Below are positions 37,801-47,740 of a stretch of 64,000 nt of DNA, in pieces. Location of the stretch: NCBI GenBank assembly GCA_029379385.1, contig CM055617.1, forward strand, positions 11,689,532 through 11,753,531. The letters run 5' to 3'. This DNA comes from Quillaja saponaria (lineage: Eukaryota; Streptophyta; Magnoliopsida; Fabales; Quillajaceae). Each line of letters begins with the position of its first letter. Position 1 is the stretch's first letter. Under the pieces are notes generated by a model, which worked only from the letters and a program-made list of their open reading frames with translations, had not been told where the DNA came from and made no database searches. Both the position numbers and the translations under genes were made by a program.

Positions 37801-37923
37801 CTGTCAAGATCAAGACGTTGCAATATCGAGTTGTTGAAGTTAGTAAATGGTATAAAACCCGAAAGTTGATTTTCTCCCAGGTATATTATTGTGGAAGATC
37901 AACAATCTCTTTTGGAATGTTTC
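34886..37923 (-). pseudogene. LRR-RLK lacking exon 1, many frameshifts
   Basis: Exons by homology: exon 2 37567-37923 (357 nt, normally 363), exon 3 35317-37177 (1,861 nt, normally 1,917) and exon 4 34886-35217; splice signals remain. Recognisable parts include LRRs (NLSSNYFNGFLPPEI, DLSWNKI.GNIPSA), membrane span (LKFIQPIIVLTVHLLTCLII), RRISYYELLQ, HCDLKPSNFLLD, DFG and the C-lobe words LKSWVKESVPHE and LLCIS. The coding frame breaks repeatedly (for example near 36000, 35850, 35700, 36570, 36860 and 34940), and the activation-to-C-lobe segment is damaged near 35150. Exon 1 is missing: intron 1 is interrupted at about 38042 by a SINE-like repeat. It is the most decayed of the larger copies. 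Confidence 0.85.
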
Positions 37924-38042
37924 CTGAATTAATTGTTTTGAAAAAGAAATAATAAATCTACAAACAACATGCATGTAATATTAATATTTTTAAGTGTCAC
38001 TCACAACAAGTTAATAAACTAAAACTAAATAATCATAGTGTA

Positions 38043-38225
38043 ATGCCCAAGGTGGTTAGTCGTAATGATAAATTGTAACACCAGGAGGACGCCAAAGGTT
38101 TGGATCCTGGAGTCACCCTTTTAGGGAGTGTCAATAACATATCACTCTTTAGATTTGAAGAGAATTAGTCTCACGGTGCAATTGTCTGTGGGGATTATCT
38201 CTGGGAAACCAAGAAAGAAAATGTC
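38043..38225 (+). repeat. SINE-like repeat, uninterrupted copy
   Basis: GGTGGTTAGTCGTAATGA, GGTTTGGATCCTGG and CTCACGGTGCAATTGTCTG...CTGGGAAACC match the ends of the split copy at 4472-5112. The first two words sit where A and B boxes of a tRNA-derived SINE would be. 38226-38310 that follows resembles the intron-1 repeat at 24850-25030. Confidence 0.5.
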
Positions 38226-38315
38226 TTCCATGCCGGGACTATAAGGAGTTTACTTTACAACCTCCTTTCTAAGGAGATTCAAACCTAGAAAGACAATAAA
38301 ATAACCACATAACCT

Positions 38316-38470
38316 AGAAAATGCATCCACGCTGTGACTTTTGGTACGTTTTCTTGATATCACAAAGCGAGAGTTTCAAACATGAACTGCCACGTAATGA
38401 ATCATTCATCAAGAAAGTTGTGAAATTCATAAATGGCCGGCCATTAGGGATATCTCCTTTCAACGCATTT
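38316..38470 (-). pseudogene. Short RLK exon 3 relic
   Basis: The minus-strand translation reads KGDIPNGRPFMNFTTF, MNDSLRGSS, then LCDIKKTYQKSQ. This is the region between the last LRR and the membrane span in the neighbouring receptors (GEIPSGGPFVNFTAESFVMNDALCGRS). Only about 150 bp survive. Confidence 0.65.
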
Positions 38471-38818
38471 TATTTATTTTTTAATTTTAGACCTGCAATA
38501 TCGTCTTCAAAAGAATTTTTTACGTTTAAATCTAAATTTTATATAAATAAAAACAATATTATACAAAAATGATCCTAACAATATTATTTATAATAAATAA
38601 AAGTTAAAAAATAAATAAATCTAAAATTCCTCATCTCCAAATCCCAAGTATTCTTCTTCTTGAGCTTGTTCATCAGCCTGACTAAAGTTTGAAGGAAAAT
38701 ATTACGAATTTGAAATAATCAAAATAAATGTTATAAGTTATACTTCAATTAATATAGATATAAGTTAAAACTCTAATTAATTAACTTAACAAATTAAACA
38801 AAATTTTGAAAGTTTTTT

Positions 38819-39152
38819 CCTTGAAACTAAAAGTTGGCCTAAGATCCTAGCTATTAACCCAAATAAATTTACGTTTTTTATCCTACTGGTCTATTCATCT
38901 CCACGACTGTACCAGTACTTTTGAATCCTAAACATACTAGTATTTGACTATTTTTCCCCTGAACCCAAACTTTACAAGTTTTTACCTTGAAACTAAAAGT
39001 TTGGCCTAATATCTTAACTGTTGATCTAAATGAATTTTTATTTCTTTCTATAGGTTTTATTTGTCTCCACAATAGTACCGGTACTCTCAAAATCTAAAAT
39101 GAATTTGTATTTGACTATTTTGGCTCCCAAATCTAAGTTATCAAAGTTTTTG
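38819..39152. repeat. Two-copy tandem repeat, about 167 bp unit
   Basis: Unit 1 is 38819-38984 and unit 2 is 38985-39152; each begins CCTTGAAACTAAAAGTT and contains CATCTCCAC/TGTCTCCAC...GTACC.GTACT...GTATTTGACTATTTT. A third start occurs at 39153 (CCTTGAAAG) and then stops. The minus-strand frame at 38878-39090 spans both units and is not a convincing gene. Confidence 0.75.
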
Positions 39153-39159
39153 CCTTGAA

Positions 39160-40500
39160 AGTAACTAACTAGTTTCCTTCATGTCAGAACAATTGCTAGG
39201 AAGTGCAGTAACTTTAGAGCAAGAAATGTAAATCCACCTACTAAAGTGAAAATACATGAAAGCTTCATAAAGGCAATATCAAATGACAACAAGCATAATG
39301 GAAATTAAAGTAAATTGATATTCCACGTAGAGATGTTTGTGTGTTTTATATATGATCATAAATGTATTTTATAAAACAATTTGACCCAAGAGGTTAAATT
39401 TTGGGAAACGCAATTTTATCTCTACTAACTTAAATGCGTAACAATTTAAGCATACTTAATTATCTAATTTTCTCAACATGTCCATCATGCACAGCCCTCG
39501 TGACCACAATCTTCAACGGGCCGGATTCAGCCAAACTTAATCAGTATGTTGACCAAATTGTGATGACATCTCCACGTGTTTTGTTTTTGTTTTATTGCGC
39601 CCCTTGGAAATGCATTCAGCCTAACACTTAATCCTTGCCTATTATTTTAGGATGTCAACAATGTTAGAATAAGGAAAGACATTACAGAAATATGAAATTT
39701 TATAATGAAATTGGATCTGAATTTTCTCTTGTTCTTATATAAAATTGACCAAAATTTTATTTGTATATATTGATGACTACATTTGCATTTTATTTTCTTA
39801 TTGTATTTAAGCTGTCAAAATTTATGCAATTTTATTTTCTTATTATTGTGTTATGTGCCTATTTGGTCAGTTTAGAGTTTATTAAAAAGCTGTTGATCGT
39901 TAGTAGGGCCAAATGCTTGACCCAAGATTTAACATGATTAAGGATGCGTCGGGTACAAATATTGGTGCACCCATTGTCAATTGGAGACCCCCAGCAACAG
40001 ACTGGAGCATTTGAATGTTCCACTCGAACGATTGGATCCAGTTACAATTTTAGCTAATTTTAAAAATTTGTTCAATCGACATAATAACGTTTTAGCAATT
40101 TATGAATTCATTTGTAGTATGTGATAGCATAATGCATACTCACATGCCCTTAATCTTTTAAAATAATGATATTCTGCTCAAACACTAATTCTCACCCTCT
40201 CTCGTGACCCATCTCTCTCATTAAATAATTTTTTTTATTATTATGTATTCGATAATGTTATGTAATATGGAAAAAAATTTAAATAATAATTTTGCAATGA
40301 AATATTTTAAAAAATAATTATATATTTTATTTTAATGAATTTAATTCATACAATGTGTGCCCTAAACACCCTAGGTAATTTTCCACCCAAACTGTCTTAT
40401 GGAATCACCATAAGAAACACATATCTAACTTATACCAAATCTATATACCTTGCAAGACATAATGGACTTATGTGAATCTAAATTCTGTAGTTGCACTAGC
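39160..40500. other. Intergenic, nothing recognised
   Basis: AT-rich sequence without homology to the other repeats here and without protein-like frames beyond 65 residues. Confidence 0.4.
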
Positions 40501-40512
40501 GAAGTTTGATTC

Positions 40513-40758
40513 ATGAACATTAAATCCAACAGATTCAATTCTCATATGGTTGGAGAACCCCAATTTTTGATCACCTCACTATCCCTTTTTGTGCTAATTC
40601 TGGTTCCAACCAAAGATACCAAGCATGCTTTAAGGGAAGTTGAAGAGAATGTTGAAGAGTCTCCTTTAACAGGTCCTGTCCTTCCAGTATGTTTTCTGCT
40701 TTCTTCTATTTATGCAGACTTTTTCCTGATTCTTTTATCTCTACTGAGAAAAGTATAA
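40513..40758 (+). CDS. Small ORF, unknown (possible secreted peptide or gene relic)
   Basis: An 81-residue frame. From the internal methionine at residue 12 it reads MVGEPQFLITSLSLFVLILVP, hydrophobic like a signal or anchor segment, followed by an acidic stretch (LREVEENVEESPLTG). I do not recognise a family. A 19-A run (40779-40797) and an AATAAA at about 40970 follow, so a transcript end or an old retrocopy tail is conceivable. Base composition is less AT-rich than the surroundings. It may be chance. Confidence 0.2.
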   Translation: MNIKSNRFNSHMVGEPQFLITSLSLFVLILVPTKDTKHALREVEENVEESPLTGPVLPVCFLLSSIYADFFLILLSLLRKV

Positions 40759-40759
40759 C

Positions 40760-42480
40760 AATTTTGGTGGAGACAGGGAAAAAAAAAAAAAAAAAAACAG
40801 AAGAATGGTAATTGGCATCATTTGGTAGATGGTGAAGCCAAGACAGTTATTGAGTCAGGTTGGTTTTGCTAATATTTGTGCTAGAAATTTATGTCATTTA
40901 CGTACCTTTGTGATTGTATTGATTTTCTTCCATGAAGAGGACTACATTGGCCTAGGCTGGCTTTTTGCAAATAAAGTTTCTATAATTTTATGAAAAAATT
41001 ATCATCATTTCACTGTACATACGAATATATTGGAGTTGCGTGCTGTATGTTTTTCTGCAGAGACTTTTTGTACAAAAGAAAAGTGTTATTGCTAGTAATT
41101 GTTCATGTTAGACGAATATATATTAATTAGTTCATTTAAAACAATTCTCAGATAAATTTTTAAGGGGAATATGATATACAATGCATATTTAACATATATA
41201 GACGTAATTATGAATTAAGATATTAATGAACAACATATATTAGTACATAAAGCTATGAAACATAAATAGAAGAAAAGAAACTGAAAAATTATTTTGTCAA
41301 TAGGGGCAACTACATGTCTGTAGCATCCAGAACTGTTCCCTTGGCTTTTTATTTCCAATATATGCTTCCATCATAACTTCAAGAACAATGAATCTCTAGA
41401 TACTCTTTTCCTTTATTTTAAAATATTTTTTAATTAGGAGGACTTGGAGTGGCAATCCACAATCTTGTGGACATACAACCATATTTATACATTGATGCCA
41501 CTTGCATTATCTATAAGGCTATTGTAAATAATGCAATTGAGTAATGCTACAAGATACAGTTGCATAGGTTTACTATATTGATGATGGCCAATCCAAATCT
41601 CCCTAAATAAAAAAAATTCAAAATTAAAATAAAACTGAGTACCCAAAACTGGAAACACAAGAATAAATAGCAATACAATTGAATTACGAAGTAAGCCGTC
41701 CTATGAATGCATTGAAAGATGGAATAAGCCTTCCTATCATAATGTGCAAAATTGGATCATGGTAATAATTATTTATAGGGAAGAACAAGTATGAATTATC
41801 TATATAAATTGCTAAACTAATTTCTCCAAAGTTTAGTTAGCTAGGATGTTATCTTGGTATTGTTTGGATTGTGTGTGATTGTGGTTTAGAAGGTATTGTT
41901 TTAAAATTTAGAAGTTTATTGTTTTCTTGAGGCTTTCCTTTTTTTCTTTTTCTTTTTTATGTTCAAATTACTTTGTTACTTTAGTTAGAATATATTTTGA
42001 GGGTCTTATTACATAAGGTATTTAGATAAAAACATTTCCTAGGTTTTAAGGCATCTAGATTTTTTATTGGACTTAATTAAATTAATATTTTCAATATTTT
42101 AAGTCATGAATATTTCAAGTTTTAAGTCATTTGAATCTTTAATTGGATTTAAACTTATTAGAATTTATTTAAGAAAAAGCTTAACACTTGAGAAATTATA
42201 AATCTAATTAATATATAAGAGTTTGGACAAGCTAGGCACTATCTAATTATGTTTTGCTTAATTTTCTAACCCTTAGTACTAGGTTCCCTTCTACACCATG
42301 ACTTCAATCACCCATACCCAAATCAGATATAACAATTACAATACAACACCCATCTCTCATATATACTAATTTATACATAACTATAAGTGAGTTTATTATT
42401 GTGAGTAAGTAATTTGATTTTTATTAAAGCAAGAAAGTTTCAAATCTATATATATATATAGCTAGCTAGCAATACAATCA
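40760..42480. other. Intergenic, minor repeats
   Basis: A 76-bp imperfect tandem duplication starts at 42043 and 42119 (GTTTTAAG.CAT.T.GA). No other structure was recognised. Confidence 0.4.
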
Positions 42481-42499
42481 ATGCTAACATATATACAAT

Positions 42500-42735
42500 A
42501 CATGCAGGTGGGTGGCGGCTCCCCTAGATCTGAAGCGGTGAGGACTACTTAACAATGGCGAGGATTGGCCGAAAAAACCGTGAGGACTAGCCAAACAAAT
42601 GCGAGGATAGGCAGTGGCATGGTAGGATGGTAGCAGAGCAGCAATGGAGGAAAGAAGAGGAAGGAGGAGAACGAGATACGATATAAGTTTTAAACTGGGA
42701 AGACTTTCTGCGACATTAAAGTGACGCAGAAAAGA
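42500..42735. other. GC-richer island with TTTCTGCG hairpin
   Basis: Locally purine- and GC-rich (GCGAGGAT.GGC words repeated at 42555, 42600 and nearby). At 42705-42732 TTTCTGCGACATTAAA faces GTGACGCAGAAA, an inverted repeat of the style seen in subterminal regions of plant CACTA elements. No CACTA ends are found. The minus-strand frame 42484-42801 has a proline- and serine-rich, non-specific composition and is not called. Confidence 0.3.
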
Positions 42736-43069
42736 AGATATTTCCAAAAAAATTAATAATAATAATACTATAATAGTTGCGTCTGTATTATCTAGAAGCA
42801 ATTGAAGTTAATGCAAATGTAGATAAAATTGGCAGAAAATGACACAAGCTTACTACTGAGTTTACAAATATTTCTATTATAGATTGATTAGTTTTTCTCT
42901 ATTTCTCTTTTTTTTTTTTTTTTTCTTTCTATAATTTATTAAAATAATGTATGATGCTAAAAGGTTTTAACAGCTATAATATAAATTTATTTTATTTTAG
43001 AAATATAATATCATAGAAGAAAAATAACAAATTAAAAATGCAACTAATGTGAACCTACTTATTATGATA

Positions 43070-43195
43070 ACTAGTTATATATATATATATATAATTAAAA
43101 AAAATATGAGAATTAAATTAAAATTTGAAATAAATTTGAAGATCAAAAAGGTACATTTGCCTAAATTGTAATATTCGTCTCACTTTAAAAATTTA
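43070..43195. repeat. Partial copy of the 3'-flank repeat
   Basis: ATATGAGAATTAAATTAAAATTTG...AAATTTGAAGATCAAAAAGGTAC...TCTCACTTTAAAAA matches 33210-33305 and the related copies. Confidence 0.55.
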
Positions 43196-43329
43196 TGATA
43201 CTTTTAATTTATACTATATATAAAAGAGTTTTAGAGGTAGAAGTTTTTTTATTTTTTTTCATATTCTTATAAGTTTGTATTATTACATAGTTATGTTTAG
43301 TTGTTATTTTACTTCAAATAGACTAAATA

Positions 43330-44190
43330 TATATATATATATATTACCTATTTTTCTCTATTTTAACATAAATAAAATTGTACTTTTTTTTTAGAATTAT
43401 TGATTTCTTTTAACTAATTGTAATCAATATTAATAAATCTATAATTTTTCAAGTCAATAGCAGTTAAAATTGAATATTTTATTTTTTTTCATTTAATAAG
43501 TAACTAATAATCTTTTTTTTTTTTTTTTTTTTTTGACTTATTCCCAAATTTAAGAATTAAAAAGTTTAAAAATTACTAAGAATTAAAAAAATATTAAGAG
43601 TATAGTTTCATCTTTATAATATTGTTGTTTAACTTTTATACCATAAAAAAATATTTTTTAAATAATTATATGTCAATATTAATTAATATTAAATTTTTCA
43701 AAAAAATTATTTAAAATGTTCCTAATAAATGTAATATCTTTTAGTTCTTCTTAAATTTATGAAATAAATTTTTTTTTTAAATTACTATGAATTAATTTAG
43801 AGTACAGTTTCTATGATTATATATTAAATACTTGAGTTTTTACTATTACATAAATATTTTTTAATTATTATTTTTCTACAAATTTTTTTTTTAATTTTTA
43901 CTTCTTTCATAATATTTTGCTATTTTAATATTAATATAATTATTTTACGACTATGGATTTTTTTCTCCTAATTCTTTTCAATATCAATAAATTTATAATT
44001 TGTCAATAACTATATATCAATAGTAATTAGTATTGAATTTTTCAATTTTTGAATTTAATAAGTTATAAATAACTATTATATTACAAATTAATTTTCTTTT
44101 AAAATGCTATGAATGAAAAGAAATATTAATCGTATAGTTTTTATGATTATATTATTATTGTATTAATTCTTTCTCCATTTTTAGAATTAA
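43330..44190. repeat. Degenerate AT-rich repeat array, about three units
   Basis: Similar words recur in the same order: AATTGTAATCAATATTAATAAATCTATAATTT / TTCAATATCAATAAATTTATAATTTG, then TCAATAG.AGTTA.ATTGAAT, then AGAGTATAGTTT / AGAGTACAGTTT / ATCGTATAGTTT. It contains T-runs at 43513-43533. No gene is visible. Confidence 0.5.
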
Positions 44191-44203
44191 GAGAATCATG
44201 ATA

Positions 44204-44329
44204 ATTTTGTTAATTAAGAGAATGATAGGCTGGTCAGCTTTAATTAGTAATTATCACTACTCTCCACGTTAGCTAATATGTCATCTGATTTGTAATATAA
44301 TAAAAATTAAGAAATTAAAAACTATTAAG
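44204..44329. repeat. 125-bp direct repeat, left copy
   Basis: Nearly identical to 45304-45430 (GAATGATAGGCTGGTCAGC, CACTACTCTCCACGT, AAAAACTATTAAG). An LTR fragment begins at the base after this copy. Confidence 0.85.
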
Positions 44330-44960
44330 TGTTATAACCCGATGTCGACACGTTGAGTTATATACATATATATATAATATAAACTTTAGTTACAAAATAA
44401 TAAATACATAAACAAGTTAAAATAAATAATAACATAATTAATTAAGATATAAATTGATATATTAAAATATGTTTTAAAATATTTGTATATATCTGGTCAC
44501 AATATAAAAATTTACTTATATCATTACTTGAAAAAATTTGTATACATATACGTACATATCAACATGTGTATAATAAAAGAATTAATTTCCACCAAATTAT
44601 TGGTAAACTTTTAACTTGAAATTTTACTTGTGAAACTTTTATTGGTAAGTGTAATAAGGGTGTTTAAAAAAAAATTAATAAATAAACAAAGAAATAAATA
44701 AAATATATATATATATACCCACCATGTTTTTATTGGATTGACCTTGACTTTACTTTCCTAATTACTTTCTTTCTTTCACGTTTCCTTCTCCATTTTTGCA
44801 CGGTTTCTACTCCTCTCACTCTAGGCTATTCTAGAGTTTTCTGTTTTGCCTCCTTCTCTTGCTTGTCCAAAATTGTTGCCTTTCCTCATGAAGAGTGTGA
44901 AGCTCGGCCATGGATATCATCTTCCTTGCTGTAAAAACCCCTCCCTCCAGCTATGGTTTA
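44330..44960 (+). repeat. LTR fragment, plus orientation
   Basis: It begins TGTTATAACCC and follows the same order as the LTRs at 11604 and 59289 (AAATAATAAATACATAAACAAG; TTGGATTGACCTTGACTTTACTT; pyrimidine-rich TTTCTTTCTTTCACG stretch). The rest of the LTR is missing after about 44960. Confidence 0.6.
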
Positions 44961-45060
44961 GCTTGTGTTTCAGCCTAAACCAATTAACAAATTTATGTTA
45001 GTTTTTTTATATAAATAAATTTATTATAAATGTATATATAAATAATAGAAATTTTATTAA

Positions 45061-45255
45061 ATATATTAAACGAGCTAGCTCACGAATTCACGAGCTGAGT
45101 TTTGGAAAGATTGAGCTCGGCTCGTTTTACTAAATGAGCTTAAAATAAAGCTCAAGATTGACTCTTTTAAAAACGAGCCGAGCTTGATCCGAGTTATTAA
45201 CAAGTAGTTCACGAGTTATTCAAGAGTTAGCTCAGCTCATTGTCACCTCTAATAT
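45061..45255. repeat. GAGCTCG-rich repeat with hAT-like terminus
   Basis: Dense CGAGCT, GAGCTCGGCTCG and AACGAGCCGAGC words with the end TTGTCACCTCT. It resembles 10926-11040 and 27081-27192. Confidence 0.4.
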
Positions 45256-45303
45256 CATACAACAACAACAAAATCTAAAATTAATTAAGAAAGATATATT
45301 AAT

Positions 45304-45430
45304 AATTTTGTTAATTAAAAGAATGATAGGCTGGTCAGCTTTAATTAGTAATCATCACTACTCTCCACGTCAGCTAATATGTCATCTATTTTGTAATATA
45401 ATAAAAATTAAAAAATTAAAAACTATTAAG
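45304..45430. repeat. 125-bp direct repeat, right copy
   Basis: Pairs with 44204-44329; both end in AAAAACTATTAAG. Between them lie about 970 bp of LTR fragment and GAGCTCG repeat. Confidence 0.85.
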
Positions 45431-46130
45431 GTTGATGGAATTAGACAAATTAAATAGGGTAAGAGATCAATTACCATTTTAAGCTCTTTACTTTAGTAAA
45501 TTAACTTAACAAGAAGATAGAAATGTATTGAATCTTACAAGAAAAAATAAAATTCAAAACAAACAATAATAATAATAATTAAAAAAAAAACAACTCACAA
45601 AAATTTAATTATTATAATTTGATCTTTTAACCCCCACTATTAAAATTCAAAATAAATAAATAATTTGAAATTTCAATTCTTACAACAATTTAATCAAAAT
45701 AAAAAATATATATATTGGTTCATACAATACAAAAATATATGAAATCAAACAATGAAAAGTAAATCAACAATATTATTAAAAATATTATATTCTCACATTA
45801 AAAATTTGTAAATTTGTAAATTTTAAAATATAAATTTAATTTAAAATAAAATAATATATGCATCACATAAGACAAGCTGTAATTGAAGATTTTTTAAATT
45901 GTACATCTTTGGCTCAAAATTGCTCAAGTGAGGGAGATGAGTTTTTTTTTTTTTTTTTTTTCCACCTGAAGTAAAGATAGCACTGAAATCTATATATTTT
46001 TCATTATTTAATTTGTGTTGAAACTAACAAACAATATAAATTAGAGGGAACAGGTAATTAAAGAATTAAAAATTAAAATTAAAAGGAAATGGTCAGTTTG
46101 ACTTTTTAGGTGTCTACACAGGAAGTAAAA
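45431..46130. other. Intergenic, AT-rich, nothing recognised
   Basis: Simple AT-rich sequence with a T-run at 45943-45962. No gene or paired repeat was found. Confidence 0.4.
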
Positions 46131-46165
46131 GGGAAGGGGAAGGGGAGGGGAGGGGAAGGGGGAAG
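46131..46165 (+). other. G-run tract, possible G-quadruplex
   Basis: GGGAAGGGGAAGGGG followed by AGGGGAGGGGAAGGGGG: six runs of three or more G with 1-2 nt loops, in otherwise AT-rich DNA. Confidence 0.7.
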
Positions 46166-46199
46166 GTATTATGGTAAATAACGTGAAAACTAAGTTTAG

Positions 46200-46485
46200 A
46201 AGGTGAGCTACGTAATCACTCATCAACTTCCCTCCTTGTCCGCGCTTTACACAGTAAAAAACGGACTCTTACAAGTTTTTTATAGAAAAATTTTATTTTC
46301 TAGTACGAAAAACAATTTGAAGAGGTATGGAAAATTTTTCAAATTAAGATTTGTTTCTGATGAAACAAACAATAGAACATATTTCCAACTAGGAATTTTT
46401 TTTCTGCGAATGCTATTTTTAATGAAACAAACATAGCCTAAAGAAAAAAGAGATTGAGACTAATTAGACAACAAAATTGAAGGGC

Positions 46486-46526
<41 letters not shown>

Positions 46527-46850
46527 CACAATTAAAAATGTGAGAATAAAAATAAAATTTGTGATAAATTTTAAGGACCAAAAAGATACTTTTGCGTAAA
46601 TTGTGATATTAGTCTCACTTTAAAAACCCACAAGACTTTAAATATATAAATATGAAAACTCCTTGTTGTCTAATAACTATTTTTGAACAGTGTACTAAAA
46701 AGGAGTTTTCTAAAAGGTTTGTGAGGGTGATTCATGTAAGGGTATGATTGGGTTTCAATAATTTCATTTTAAAAATTGGGAAGGCTTAGGGTCATGTTTA
46801 TAAACCATGGTCTAGGTATATTTTTTGAATTTAACGATCATGTGTCTGAA
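46200..46850. repeat. Copy of the 3'-flank repeat, block B
   Basis: Aligns with 11041-11598 and 33000-33440. It contains a long (TA)n run at about 46489-46525. It continues without interruption into the shared 3' flank at 46860, where block A carries two solo LTRs. Confidence 0.75.
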
Positions 46851-46859
46851 TGATTTGTA

Positions 46860-47740
46860 TGTTGAATTACATGTTTGTTGCTAGCAATTCCTATTAAATA
46901 AATCAACGATTGTCAAAAAAAATGGTAAATTGGCTACCTAATCTATGTATAAGTGTTATTTAAGAAATAAAGATTCGATTTCATTTGTTATATTAAATTC
47001 TAAGACACTATTAACACATTCATGCCTCAAATCCTATATTAAGAAAATAAATAAATAAATAGTTCTTTGATGATGTTGTTGTGACTGTTCTCCACCTATA
47101 GTTTTCTTGAAGATAGTATGCTGTGAGCTTCTACTAGATTCCAATGCAAGTTAGGTGAACTTCATTTGGAGGGAATGAATTACTTCCAAGTGCTAACATC
47201 TAGAAGCATTATAGTTTAGTAGTTAATTTTCTTGCAAATGTATTGAAAAAGCTACAATAATGTTACAGTGATCAGCATCATGTTATTTATTTCTGGTTAA
47301 GAAGAAGACTTCACTATATATATCAATTCATCATCACTGTGCCTAGCTTCTTCATTTGTGTTTACGAGCAAAATCAACAGGAGGAAATTCTTTCTCTAAT
47401 CATACACTCATATCTTATGTGAAAATTAACAAGATTGAATCTCTATTCTTTGGGACGACGGAAAAATATTTTATCACTTGAAAATCCTAACTCATTTGTT
47501 AAGTCTTGTATTTTATCTAGACTGAACGAAGCTTTTGGTTAAATGCAATTCATGATGAGGATACCCCAAACATTGACTCTAAACCTGACAAACAAAATAG
47601 TTCAACACTTCAACCTGGGCAAGTACATCAAATATATTACTACATGTAGAAGACATTAAAACATATATAGCATTAACTGTCCATATAAAACTAAGAAAGA
47701 TCTGAATGTTTTCCTAATTGTTGGAATAATTAGAACTCAA
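46860..47740. other. 3' flank of the intact RLK
   Basis: It matches 17344-18359. The gene's 3' untranslated region must lie at its right end, but no clear AATAAA position can be singled out. No separate gene was found. Confidence 0.6.

Noticed and set aside
38878..39090. 70-residue minus-strand ORF
   Set aside because: Spans the boundary of the 167-bp tandem repeat; an accident of the repeat.
42484..42801. 105-residue minus-strand ORF
   Set aside because: Composition follows a local GC-rich patch; no start context, family or neighbouring exon supports it.
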